A DNA stretch of 64,000 bases from Podarcis raffonei (taxonomy: Eukaryota > Chordata > Lepidosauria > Squamata > Lacertidae), in the NCBI RefSeq assembly GCF_027172205.1, contig NC_070614.1, positions 42,523,001-42,587,000 on the forward strand, written 5' to 3'. The stretch's first letter is position 1. Each line of letters begins with the position of its first letter. The notes under the pieces are model-generated. The model made no database searches. It was not told where the DNA came from and saw nothing but the letters and a program-made list of their open reading frames with translations. The translations under genes were made by a program, and so were the position numbers. Positions 10,901 to 19,935 of the stretch are shown one piece after another.

Positions 10901-12845
10901 ACATATCAACATTCAAGCTGAAAGATATCATCAAAGACAAGTGTACACATTTTCACCTTTGCCCATGCTCAATGCAAATTTGTTATTACCTGGGGCATCT
11001 TGTACATATGAAGGATGGTGGCCATCTGGAGACGTAAATCTGAGTTTGATCCCCCAATGACAGCTATGGGAATGTTCTCATCTTCATAATTGTAATTAGG
11101 AACAAATCTGCTTTTCCTGGAGAGAACTGCTAGTGAGGCTTGATAGGTCCATCTGGCAATGAAATGGCTATTATAGATGTGGAAGCCCAGTGTGATATTG
11201 GGAAGGAGATGTGGGTTTTCATTGATCTCCCTCACAGCAAATGCCAAGGCCAGGATATGCTGGTAGAGTTGTGTCATTGGCCTGTAAGGAGAGTAAGATA
11301 TTGTATCACAGTGCATGTTTAGAGAAATCAATTGCATATCCATAGACCAAGGAAATTTGTCCAGATAGGTTGGCATGTAGGTAGGGATGTGACTCCCTGT
11401 AGAGTCATCTCTTGGCATGGCTTTGAATGCTGTTAAGTAGCATCTCTTTGTACATATGCTTGCAAAACACTCACCTTTCCCCTTGCTATTGTTTTCTGAA
11501 AATCTCAGAAAGTAAAAGGGTTTATATTATGTACATGTCAACATTCATACAAAATTTGCATGAATGAATGAATGAATGAATGAGGAGTCAAACTCCATTG
11601 AATGAATATGGATTTAATCCATTGAAATATGTAGCATGCATGAGAGAAATCTCAAACACCGAAGGGTTAGTTTTTTTTACTATTTTGTTGGTCAAACATG
11701 ACTCTAATACCCAGATAGTTTGGAAATGAGAAAACAAATCTACCAGTGAAATTTGTCCAGATAGGTTGGCATGTGGATAGGGCTTTGAATGAGCTTCAGT
11801 AACATCTCTTTGTACAGATGCTTGCAAAACACTCATCTTTCCCCTTACTATTGCTTTCTGAAAAACTCAGAAAGGGAAAAGTGTTTATATTATGTGCATT
11901 TCAAAAAAATCACACAAAACTTACATGAATGAATGAATGTGGATTCAAACTCCATTGAATGAATAAGGATTTAATCCATTGAAATATGTAGCATGCATGA
12001 GAGAAATCTCAAACACCTAAGTTTTTTGTTACTATTTTATGACTCTGTTATGACTCTGATACTGTAATTATTTGGTAATGAGAAAACAAATCTACCAATG
12101 CAGTGTCATATTGGTATGTGGACCTTCTGTGGATATACCACAACAGAATGTGATTTAGGGTCATATTTCAAGTAGGAATGTACTTGTTGTTTGCAGAAAG
12201 TAAGCAGCTATTCCTGGCAACCATACTGCAACTGATGATGGTGGTGGTGATAATAATAGTCTGCTTAAATGAGTTGACAGTGCCTGATCACCCAATCATA
12301 CAAGTACTCTCCAAAACGTATAAGAAGATCACTTCCGAATATGAGTGATTAACCATTTGTGGCAGGTTTGAGAAAAGCCAAAAATGGATTTTCAATATCC
12401 AAAGTATTCCATGGGAAATAGCCTGAAAACCTAAGTGAAGTGAAAGTGAATAATCCTGTTTATTGGTTGGCAGATCTTGCACAAAGCATTTTGGGAACTT
12501 CCCCAGCCCATCATAAACATCTGAAGTACAGAGAAGGAGAAGTTGGAATCATCACCATCTTCTTAAATCACCACATATCAAATGCAGAGATATACTCATG
12601 AAGGATTTAAAAAACATTTAAAATATCTATGTATATATAAATTTTTAAAAATCCACAATTCCTTACAATATGTCATCAAATAGTTCAGGAGAGGGAAGTT
12701 TGCGGAAGTTTAATATACTTGAAGCTATATAGATTTGAGACATAATGCCACCAATGATGAAGTCCCCAGATTGATAGTATTGGTGAAGAATTGGAAGTGG
12801 ATCCCTAATAGAACATAGAGCAATAGGAACCCTGCACATTATCAT
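4074..12845 (-). CDS. V2R-1: vomeronasal type-2 receptor, six-exon gene
   Basis: Exons on the minus strand are 12667-12845, 10990-11281, 9833-10693, 7540-7767, 5426-5552 and 4074-4987; the sum is 2601 bases, 866 residues plus stop. Exons 1-4 give the Venus-flytrap ligand domain (about residues 1-520), exon 5 and the start of exon 6 the cysteine-rich linker, and exon 6 the seven-helix domain. Phases (2, 0, 0, 0, 1) match the V2R family and all other genes here. Members are class C GPCRs of vomeronasal sensory neurons that detect peptides and proteins. All exons are open. The start is odd: a stop lies directly upstream of the ATG, and the N-terminus [16 protein letters not shown] lacks a signal-peptide core. 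Closest relatives are V2R-2 and V2R-3. It may be a working gene with an unseen 5' exon, or a receptor with impaired export. Confidence 0.9.
5426..5552 (-). CDS. V2R-1 exon 5 (cysteine-rich linker)
   Basis: This 127-base exon is bounded by GTACAG and GAAGG/GTAGG. It encodes [20 protein letters not shown], then [17 protein letters not shown]. The cysteine pattern is that of the NCD3G linker which couples ligand binding to the membrane domain. It starts in phase 0 and ends after one base of a codon. Confidence 0.93.
5690..6840 (+). mobile_element. L1 LINE 3' end in V2R-1 intron 4
   Basis: The plus strand holds a decayed end of L1 ORF2: [20 protein letters not shown], then [20 protein letters not shown] and [14 protein letters not shown] (GAA)n run at about 6640-6667 and a 3' untranslated region with AATAAA follow. 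A homologous copy occupies the same intron of V2R-3 (36.34-37.5 kb), so the insertion predates the gene duplication. It is interrupted by a TA-flanked MITE at 6131-6357. Confidence 0.8.
6131..6357. mobile_element. TA-flanked MITE (Tc1/mariner, Tigger-like)
   Basis: The terminal inverted repeats are CAGTGGTACCTC and GAGGTACCACTG, with TA on both sides (6129-6130, 6358-6359). The 227-base body contains internal repeats of the TTCTTAAACCGA type and no coding frame. The ends and TA target site point to the Tc1/mariner superfamily, with a Tigger/pogo-like terminus; the exact family is inferred. Confidence 0.8.
7540..7767 (-). CDS. V2R-1 exon 4
   Basis: This 228-base exon (76 codons, phase 0 at both ends) encodes the end of the flytrap region. 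It runs from [17 protein letters not shown], through [19 protein letters not shown], to [11 protein letters not shown]. The acceptor is AAATTTAG and the donor CAG/GTAAATT. Confidence 0.94.
7904..8060. repeat. LINE-tail-like repeat in V2R-1 intron 3
   Basis: An AATAATAA run leads into TTATAACCTGCCCTCCCTGG and CAGGGTGGCTAACAGC, which resembles the 3' tails of squamate LINEs in reverse. It is absent from the matching introns of V2R-2 and V2R-3, so it came in after duplication. The family is not assigned. Confidence 0.4.
8097..8150 (-). pseudogene. Ghost of V2R exon 5 in intron 3 of V2R-1
   Basis: The stretch aligns by eye with the 5' part of real exon 5 and its acceptor side, but has gaps and cannot be coding. 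It corresponds to the clearer ghost at 26731-26806 in V2R-2. Confidence 0.5.
9102..9796. mobile_element. Non-autonomous DNA transposon-like insert in V2R-1 intron 3
   Basis: The ends are inverted: TATTTTTCCCTGTATAAGAC at the left, and TTTTATACAAGGAAAAAATA at the right. The inner flanks also pair (GGGTCGTC at the left; GTAGTCTTATAC at the right). The GC-rich centre carries open frames that match no family I know. V2R-2 and V2R-3 lack it at the aligned site, so it arrived after duplication. It stops 36 bases from the exon 3 splice donor. No clear target duplication is seen and the superfamily is unassigned. Confidence 0.6.
9833..10693 (-). CDS. V2R-1 exon 3 (main ligand-binding exon)
   Basis: This exon has 861 bases, 287 codons, phase 0 at both ends. 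It begins [14 protein letters not shown] and ends [10 protein letters not shown] before GTACAA. It encodes most of the ANF-receptor/periplasmic-binding-like fold, including [41 protein letters not shown], and the V2R hallmark [20 protein letters not shown] with AHALH. It is open throughout. Confidence 0.95.
10990..11281 (-). CDS. V2R-1 exon 2
   Basis: This 292-base exon starts with one base that completes a codon from exon 1. It encodes [38 protein letters not shown] and ends [12 protein letters not shown]. The acceptor is CCTTACAG and the donor CAG/GTAATAA. It is part of the first lobe of the flytrap. Confidence 0.93.
11352..12099. repeat. Tandem duplication inside V2R-1 intron 1
   Basis: Two imperfect units, 11352-11747 and 11748-12099, each run from GAAATTTGTCCAGATAGGTT to AAACAAATCTACCA. 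V2R-2 and V2R-3 have a single copy here. The second unit is shorter and diverged. The units contain short TGAA runs. Confidence 0.75.
12667..12845 (-). CDS. V2R-1 exon 1, lacking a signal-peptide core
   Basis: It encodes [40 protein letters not shown] and ends FDDI plus two bases, with donor ATATT/GTAAGG. The downstream part matches exon 1 of V2R-4. The hydrophobic leader seen there ([14 protein letters not shown]) is replaced here by a single methionine. A TGA lies immediately upstream of the ATG, so the frame cannot extend. V2R-2 and V2R-3 have the same state. Confidence 0.75.
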
Positions 12846-13612
12846 TCAAATGTTCTTGCTTCAGAAAGTCTCACTGGAATGCGCACACAAAAATGGATCT
12901 GCTCTGTGTAAAGAAATCAGTGACCAGTCTGAGAGAGCCTTGGATCTAGCATGCGCTCTGAAGGGCACAGGGGCTGTTCATTGTGTCATCCACTTTTAGT
13001 TTATCGTGTTTATGTGGCTTCTGAAACACCCCTGGGATGAGGAGAAGCAGCAGCAGTGATTATGATTAATTTGATAATCAGATGGGATGGGAGATAATGA
13101 TCAGTTCTGAATTGTAGGTTTTCTATCAGATTTCAAAAGAAAATCATGTTTTCCTTATCATAGCCAAAGTCTCAGCTGGTCTTACTTAGTAGGGAGGAAA
13201 AGTTATACTGGGTCTTAGCAGGATTTCCAAGGAAGAAGAGGGTGGACGAAACATCTCCTGTCAACAGTCTTTCAACAGAGATAATAATGTGGTGAAAAAT
13301 GATAGCCAGGCCATCTTGGTTATCACATTCTGTCTGGGAAAACAGAGAGAACAGGGATGCACCTTTGATTCCCTGGGAAAGCTGTATTGGGGAACCAGAT
13401 GGGGGTGAGTGACCCACAGCAGAGGAACCTCCATCACGCCCAAACAGTACATAAAAGTACTGGGGGTCAGCCATAGGTAAAACCTCCCTTTCATTAATTA
13501 CATTTGAGACTGTTATAGATTACAACTGAAGTGATTTATTTGCTGGTGGAAATTTAAATCTGGAATGTGAGCTGTGTGCAAAATTAAAAGGCTGAAAGCA
13601 AAGAAATAAAAA
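12846..13612. other. 5' flank of V2R-1, duplicated unit
   Basis: This stretch aligns with the region upstream of V2R-2 (30643-31420) and V2R-3 (from 42277), so it is the shared upstream region of the recent copies and may hold promoter elements. I see no canonical TATA box that I would defend. Confidence 0.55.
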
Positions 13613-13617
13613 CATGC

Positions 13618-14051
13618 TGTCAGGGAACTGCCATCGGAGCCCGAGGGAGAGGGAGGGCTCCAGAGGGGTTCCGGAGAGCGTCCCGGGAGGGAGAGAAGCA
13701 GCCCATCTTCTGGGGAAGGAATTCAGCGTAGCACCAGTGGAGAAGGGGGGCAGATGGGGTAATCGGCGAGGTGGCTCCATGACTCCTCGCCGGAGACCAG
13801 CGGGGAGAGCACGGGTCCTCTGCTGCCCACACCTTCCCTGCGCAGAAGGCTTCCGCGCAGGGAGAGTAGGTGGCGACTAGACGTCAAAGAGCTTCTTTGC
13901 TGGAAGAAGTTGAAGAAACGCCCACTGACGGATTCTGCCAGCGATTGAGACAGCCACGGGTGAGTGGCTGTCCGGACAGAAAGGGTTCACCCAGGTAACC
14001 TAGCCAGGTGTGGCATCGATTTATGCACGAGCAACCCCTAGAACCATTACA
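13618..14051 (+). repeat. Gypsy 5' LTR
   Basis: This is a 434-base direct repeat of 22275-22708, with TG...CA ends. It is immediately followed by the leader of gag. Confidence 0.93.
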
Positions 14052-14104
14052 GCAATCCGTCAGTCACCGACGTTGCTTGTGCGCAGCCCCAGAGAGGCAG
14101 CACG

Positions 14105-15130
14105 ATGAGCCAAACCAGGACAGCCGGAGAGACGGAGCAACCAGCTGAAGTGCGAAGTCTGGTAGAGAGGAACCGAGACTTGGAGCAGCATGTAGCTATC
14201 CTGACGGCGCGGCTGGACAAAAGACGGACTCAGGATGCACACGTCAGACTCACCCCCATCACAAGGAAGGTACCGGGGCTGGTACACAAGTTTGGTGGAA
14301 AGCCCCAAGATTACAGTGCTTTCCGAACGGAAGTACAGTACACTTTGGAACTGCAGAAAGATGACTTTGCTGATGACGGGGAGAGGGTGGCTTACATTGT
14401 GGGGCATCTGCAGGATGGGGCGCGTGAATGGATCAGGCCCCTAATGGCGACGCAAAATGATGCCTTGAAGGACCTTAAGAAATTCTTCCAGGCGATGGAT
14501 GCGATGTTCTCCAGCGAAGTGGAGCAAAGTGTGACTCGGCGGGAACTGATGGGGTGCAAGCAGGGGAGCCAGTCCGTCAGAGACTACTGGTCGTGTTTTG
14601 CGATGTTAGTCCACCGGCTCGAGTGGGATCTGGACTCTGAACCGATACAAATGTTGTTTGAGGAGGGTCTGTCCCCCGCAGTGAAAGACGAGTTGTCCCA
14701 CGCGCCCCGACCACGGTCGCTGGATGAGCTCACCAAGGCTGTGCTTGCTATTGGCGTACGCCAGGAAGCGCGGGCTCAGGAGAAGCGCGAAATGAGAGCG
14801 GAACGTTTCCATGACTACCGCATTCCTGAGATACTGAGACCGCCTTCCCAGGCAGCTGAGCCAATGGAAATTGATGGCGCGCGCGAGAGAGAGGTTTCAA
14901 ACTCCAGTGAAGGTCGTAAAAAGGAGGGAAAGGAGTGGAAAACTACAAAGAAGTGTTTCCTCTGTCAACGACCAGGACATTTTGCTAAGGTCTGCCCTCA
15001 AAGAAAAGCCTGGCAAGGGATGTTGGGGGCTGCTGGCTGTGAGGAGAAGGGGGAGGAAGGGCAGGCGCAGGGAAACAACAACGCCTGGCTGCCAACCAGC
15101 AGGGGCAGCAGCCAGGCCAGCAACCAATAG
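14105..15130 (+). CDS. Gypsy gag (fossil element)
   Basis: The open frame of 341 residues has a retrotransposon gag domain (about residues 50-230) and a CCHC zinc knuckle, CFLCQRPGHFAKVC, near residue 283. This fits the capsid-nucleocapsid precursor of Gypsy elements. It belongs to a broken element and is recorded as a fossil part. Confidence 0.85.
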   Translation: MSQTRTAGETEQPAEVRSLVERNRDLEQHVAILTARLDKRRTQDAHVRLTPITRKVPGLVHKFGGKPQDYSAFRTEVQYTLELQKDDFADDGERVAYIVGHLQDGAREWIRPLMATQNDALKDLKKFFQAMDAMFSSEVEQSVTRRELMGCKQGSQSVRDYWSCFAMLVHRLEWDLDSEPIQMLFEEGLSPAVKDELSHAPRPRSLDELTKAVLAIGVRQEARAQEKREMRAERFHDYRIPEILRPPSQAAEPMEIDGAREREVSNSSEGRKKEGKEWKTTKKCFLCQRPGHFAKVCPQRKAWQGMLGAAGCEEKGEEGQAQGNNNAWLPTSRGSSQASNQ

Positions 15131-15132
15131 AA

Positions 15133-16450
15133 GTGCCCCAGCCTGACCCTCCCAAGGCAGCTGTAGCCATAGAAGTGGTGCTAGAACTCCCGAATGGGCA
15201 CCCCGTCAAAGTTAAGGGACTGCTGGATTTGGGCAGCTTGTGTAATTTCTTCAGCAGAGACTTCGCTCTGGAGCACCAACTCCACCTGCTGCCTCTAGAT
15301 TTTCCCTTGCAAGTGACCACCATCAATGGCAGGGAACTTCTGGGGGGGGGGGGGGAGTGACACACCAGACCCCGCCAATGCGAATGAGGGTTTCTAGGCA
15401 CACGGAGACCATTGCCTTTCACGTGGCCACACTGACAGGACCCCCAATAATACTGGGGATGAGCTGGCTGGCACTGCATGATCCAGTAGTGTCATGGCAT
15501 CAGTGGTCAGTCACCTTTGGGTCAGCTTACTACTTAGGACACTGTCTGGGAGGGGAGAACCCAAGAATGACGGTGGCCAGGGTGGCTGGGCTGGCAGTGG
15601 AACAAAAAGGGGAGGTGCCACCACAATATGCTGAGCTGAAGGAAGTCTTCAGCGAGAAGGAGGCAGATAGACTACCCCCCACAGGCCCTTTGACTGCCAA
15701 ATCAACTTACTCCCAGGGGCTCAGTTGCCGGTGGGTAAGCTGTATGCCATGTCCGACCGGGAGATGCAGGAGTTGCGGCAATTTATTGACAAGAACCTGA
15801 AGAGGGGGTTCATAAGGGAATCAAAGGCGGTGGGGGGGCAGTCCGGTGTTCTTTGTGGACAAAAAAGAGACTAATCAGCCCAGATTAGTCGTGGATTACA
15901 GGGCCTTAAACCTGGTGTCAGAACCCATGACCTTCCCAATGCCCAGGATTGACGACATTTTAACACGGATGAGGCAGGGGAAATTTTTTACCAAGCTGGA
16001 CCTCAGGGGAGCATACAATTTGATTAGGATAAGGGAGGGGGACGAATGGAAAACTACCATGTTCACCCCCCTGGGGGCTTTTGAGTACTTAGTCATGCCA
16101 TTGGATTACAATCGGGCTCCGCATGCTTTCAAGCATTCATGCACCACGTGTTGGGGCCCCTGCTGTACAAGAATTGCGTAGCCTTTTTGGATGACGTCTT
16201 AATCTATTCAGACAATGAGAAGCAACACGTCAGAGACGTCAGGGAAGTGCTACAGAGACTGCAGAAGCACCAGTTGTGGGTCAAGCTGGAAAAATGCCAA
16301 TTTCACGCCAGAGAGGTCGAGTTTCTGGGGTACAAGTTGTCAGACAAGGGCCTAGCTATGGACCCAAGCAAGGTGAAGGCAGTGCTGGAATGGAAAGCCC
16401 CCAAAACCCGGAAGGATGTGCAGAGGTTCTTAGGGTTCAGCAACTTCTAC
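15133..16450 (+). pseudogene. Gypsy pol, left part: protease and reverse transcriptase (fossil)
   Basis: Recognisable pieces include a protease-like segment (VVLELPNGHPVKVKGLLDLG) and reverse-transcriptase segments such as QPRLVVDYRALNLV, FFTKLDLRGAYNLIRI and FLDDVLIYSDN. The region is decayed and ends where the Copia element is inserted. Confidence 0.85.
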
Positions 16451-16824
16451 AGGAGAGGCTCAGAACTTACAGGGTTAAGAGTTCTGAGTGATGACGCCTC
16501 ACATTCTGAGGGCGGGTTTAGAACACTGAAGGGAGTGGTTTCTCTGTGTTCTTTCAGTGTGCGTGTTAGCTCCGTGGAGAAAGGAGCAAGATGTGTGCTC
16601 TGTCGCCTGGCAGGAGATTTATTGCTGTTGTGTTTTGCTAAGGAATAAAGACTTTAGAGATAAGGAGACTGCTGCGTTTCAGCCTGAATTATTGCCTTCA
16701 CACGAAGAACGTTTCCTGCTTCTGTTCCGCTGTGTTTACGCTCTGCTGAGTCAAAGGTCCCAGGGGGGAAGACCAGAGCCGCGCAGGAAGTGTGCCGGAC
16801 CCCCGGACGTCATTGACCCCCAAA
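16451..16824 (+). repeat. Copia 5' LTR
   Basis: This direct repeat of 19562-19935 starts AGGAGAGGCTCAG and ends at CCCCCAAA before the putative primer-binding site. An AATAAA lies at about 16644. Confidence 0.85.
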
Positions 16825-17036
16825 GGTTATGGGAGATCAGCAATAAAGATAAGAAACGTTCGTGTGTGAGAGACTGCAGCCAAAGGCCAGCTGATGAGAC
16901 GCTGGGAAGGGAGACTGCAGGCAAAGAGGCTGAGGAGCAGCCAAAGGCCAGCTAAGGAGTAGCTGGAGCCAGCCGGGAGGAGCTGAGATCTGCCGGACCG
17001 GGAGGTACCGTAAGTAGGCCGGGCCCCGAGGCAGAG

Positions 17037-19589
17037 ATGGCAGACAGCCAGAAGTCGTCAATCCCTTTTGATAAGGTGGACGGGAGCAAGCCCTGGGCCA
17101 GGAGAAGGCAGGCACTGAAGAAAGCAGTGGGAGCCAGGCCAGAGGGGGCTGAGAATTGCTCTGAGGAAGCACCAAGCCCAGGAGAGGCTGAGGGACGCCC
17201 AAGAAGCCCAGAGGGGGCTGGAAGTCCAAGAGGGGCTGAGGGACGCCCAGAAGGCCCAGAGGGGGCTGGGACTGTGTTGGAGGGCTGCCGGAATGCCCCT
17301 ACATATGAGCTACATGCTAGAGAGCAGCTGGGAGAAGAGAAGAGCTTTGCACCAGAGAATGGGGGTGCAAGCCATTCCAAGGGTCTTGAGAGTGCCCAGG
17401 CTGTTTGGCAGGAGCTGGAGGGGGTTTGCAGAGAAACCACAGCAGAAGCCAAAAGCCATTTCCCCAACAGCAGTGCTGCTGGAAAGGTTGGGGGGGCAGA
17501 GAAGACCAAAGGCAAGTTTGCAAAGTTTTCTACACGGCGATGTTTTGTTTGTGCTTCGGCTGACCATCTGCGTCGCAACTGCCCACAGAGAGCAAGGGAG
17601 CCAGGGCAGGATGTTTCCAAGGTCGCTTCCCATGGGAACCAGCCGGGTTTCCATGGCAACTGGGCCTGCAGAGTGGGCAGGCGTGGGAACGCTTATCAGC
17701 TGACTGCGTCGATGGCTGTTTTGGAGAACACCTGCAGCGAGAGCCCCAAGGTCGGGGGCAGCAGGAAGTCAGTTGCTAAGGCAACAAAGAAGGACAACTC
17801 CGGAGGGGGGAGGGTCCTACGTTGGGTTGTTGACTCGGCTGCGAATGGCCATCTGGTCACAGCGCCACCTGATGGACAAATGTGGAACTGCAAGGCTGTT
17901 TCAACTGAGAAAACAGTTAAATTTGCTACAGGTTCACAGGGACGTATAACCCATGTTGTTAACATGTTTGTCTCTTTTTTACAGGCTGAACTGAAGGTCT
18001 ATGTTCTCCCTGAGATAAAACATTGCCTGTTGTCTGTACCGTGCCTTTTACAGGAGGGATATTCAGTGAGTTTTGAAAAAAATGTTTGCACAATTTCCAG
18101 AGATGGGAAGAAGCTCATAAGTGTTGAAAAGGATCAGAACAACCTCTTTGTTCTGGAAACACCTCTGGAGGGTGAGGGGAATACTGGGAAAGCCACTGAT
18201 CACACTCATGTGTCGTGTGCTTGCGTGTGGCACAAGAGAATGTCACATGGGTCCTGTGAGGACGTTCAGATGTTATCAGAGTGCACCAAAGGTTGCAAGG
18301 TAAAAGAATGTGGTCAACCTTTGAATTGCAAAGCTTGCAGGAAAGCCAGAAACAAGGGATTTAGCCATCCCAGGGTGGAGAGAGTAACCACAAAGCCTTT
18401 TGAGCTTGTGCATGCAGACCTTTCTGATATGCCACAGCCAAGTCTGGGCAAGGCCAAGTGGCTGGCGGTGCTGACAGATGATTATACGCAGAACGCATGG
18501 GCTTTCACGCTGAAAACTAAGGAGGAGACAACACAACTGATCAAAGATTGGGTTGCAGAGGTGGAACTAAGGTTCTCCACCAAGGTGCAGGGGTTCAAAT
18601 GTGACCGAGGTTCAGAGGTCACTGGGTCTGCGCTAAAGGGTTTCTTTCGCCAGAGGGGGATACGTCACAAGGTGACTTCTCCTCAGGACAGTGGCGTGGC
18701 AGAGCTTAGGAGTAAAGCTCTGGTTCGAGCATCAGAGATTCTACTGGATGACTCTGGTTTGCCTCAAAGTTTTTGGGGGGAGGCGGTAAAGACAGCTAAT
18801 TTCACGATGAACAGGTGCTACAATGCAGTGGTAGGTGACACCCCGTATTTCCTGCTTCATCGGCAGAAGCCGCTTGTGCATTTCTTTCGCACTTTTGGTA
18901 GCAGAGCCATGGTGCCTGTACCAAAGTTTCTGCAGCAGGAGGGTGGTCCAAGGTACCAGGAAATGATCTTCTGTGGATATGAGCCTGCGACAAAAGGGTG
19001 GAGATTCGCATACCCAGAAGGTGATCAGACCAAGCTTCTGGTCAGTAAACAGGCTGAGTTCTTTGAGCAGGATGGTTGGGCAAGGCGCAAAGCGCGCTCT
19101 GACGTTCACTCAGATTGTCTGTCTGACTTTGAGGAGGAAGGAGAGCCAGAGCCTGAACCTGCTGGTGGAGACCAGGTCCCTGAACAGAGTAGGGCGTCTC
19201 CACAGGTTGTTAAGGGAGTGTCCAAGAGTGAGCCCTCATCTCCTGTGCGCATAATGGAGAAAGCTCACAGACGTGTCAAGTCAGAGGGGGAGTCGTCTGA
19301 TGAGGAAGACGCACACGCGGGCCCCAGTGGGTCAAAAGGAGCACCCCAGTTTGTGCCCAGGCGGTCATCGCGGGTTACAAAGGGAATTCCACCTGAGAGG
19401 TTTCAGGTCACTAATGCGTGGGTTGGTTTCGCACAGTGCGAACCTGAGGTTTGTGAGGTTCAACAGGTGCCTAATAACGATGCCAGGAAGGGGCGGAAAG
19501 CAATGGGGAAAGTGTTGAACACTCAGAGGTCCTCTCAGAACGTGATTCGAGAGGGGGTGTTAGGAGAGGCTCAGAACTTACAGGGTTAA
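17037..19589 (+). CDS. Copia polyprotein-like frame (fossil element)
   Basis: This frame of 850 residues holds a CCHC knuckle (CFVCASADHLRRNC), a protease-like segment (WVVDSAANGHLV), a GAG-pre-integrase zinc region (HKRMSHG, then CKACRKA) and a Copia-type integrase core (HADLSDMPQP, LAVLTDDYTQNAWAF, FKCDRGSEVTG, SFWGEAVKTANFTMNRC). An acidic tail and RRSSRVTKGIPPERF follow. It is described only as the coding remains of a retrotransposon. Confidence 0.83.
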   Translation: MADSQKSSIPFDKVDGSKPWARRRQALKKAVGARPEGAENCSEEAPSPGEAEGRPRSPEGAGSPRGAEGRPEGPEGAGTVLEGCRNAPTYELHAREQLGEEKSFAPENGGASHSKGLESAQAVWQELEGVCRETTAEAKSHFPNSSAAGKVGGAEKTKGKFAKFSTRRCFVCASADHLRRNCPQRAREPGQDVSKVASHGNQPGFHGNWACRVGRRGNAYQLTASMAVLENTCSESPKVGGSRKSVAKATKKDNSGGGRVLRWVVDSAANGHLVTAPPDGQMWNCKAVSTEKTVKFATGSQGRITHVVNMFVSFLQAELKVYVLPEIKHCLLSVPCLLQEGYSVSFEKNVCTISRDGKKLISVEKDQNNLFVLETPLEGEGNTGKATDHTHVSCACVWHKRMSHGSCEDVQMLSECTKGCKVKECGQPLNCKACRKARNKGFSHPRVERVTTKPFELVHADLSDMPQPSLGKAKWLAVLTDDYTQNAWAFTLKTKEETTQLIKDWVAEVELRFSTKVQGFKCDRGSEVTGSALKGFFRQRGIRHKVTSPQDSGVAELRSKALVRASEILLDDSGLPQSFWGEAVKTANFTMNRCYNAVVGDTPYFLLHRQKPLVHFFRTFGSRAMVPVPKFLQQEGGPRYQEMIFCGYEPATKGWRFAYPEGDQTKLLVSKQAEFFEQDGWARRKARSDVHSDCLSDFEEEGEPEPEPAGGDQVPEQSRASPQVVKGVSKSEPSSPVRIMEKAHRRVKSEGESSDEEDAHAGPSGSKGAPQFVPRRSSRVTKGIPPERFQVTNAWVGFAQCEPEVCEVQQVPNNDARKGRKAMGKVLNTQRSSQNVIREGVLGEAQNLQG

Positions 19590-19935
19590 GAGTTCTGAGT
19601 GATGACGCCTCACATTCTGAGGGCGGGTTTAGAACACTGAAGGGAGTGGTTTCTCTGTGTTCTTTCAGTGTGCGTGTTAGCTCCGTGGAGAAAGGAGCAA
19701 GATGTGTGCTCTGTCGCCTGGCAGGAGATTTATTGCTGTTGTGTTTTGCTAAGGAATAAAGACTTTAGAGATAAGGAGACTGCTGCGTTTCAGCCTGAAT
19801 TATTGCCTTCACACGAAGAACGTTTCCTGCTTCTGTTCCGCTGTGTTTACGCTCTGCTGAGTCAAAGGTCCCAGGGGGGAAGACCAGAGCCGCGCAGGAA
19901 GTGTGCCGGACCCCCGGACGTCATTGACCTCCAAA
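19562..19935 (+). repeat. Copia 3' LTR
   Basis: This direct repeat of 16451-16824 is nearly identical to it and is followed directly by the resumed Gypsy pol sequence. Confidence 0.87.

Larger units (their letters stand above)
16451..19935 (+). mobile_element. Copia LTR retrotransposon nested in the Gypsy element
   Basis: Two 374-base direct repeats bound an internal region with one long frame. The LTRs look almost identical (one difference noticed), so this insertion is very recent and younger than the Gypsy host. The sequence after the 5' LTR, GGTTATGGGAGATCAG, resembles the internal initiator-tRNA primer site known from Copia elements. Parts seen are gag-like, zinc knuckle, protease-like and integrase; the copy looks incomplete. 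It splits the Gypsy pol region, whose frame resumes at about 19936. I could not define a clean target duplication. Confidence 0.88.
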
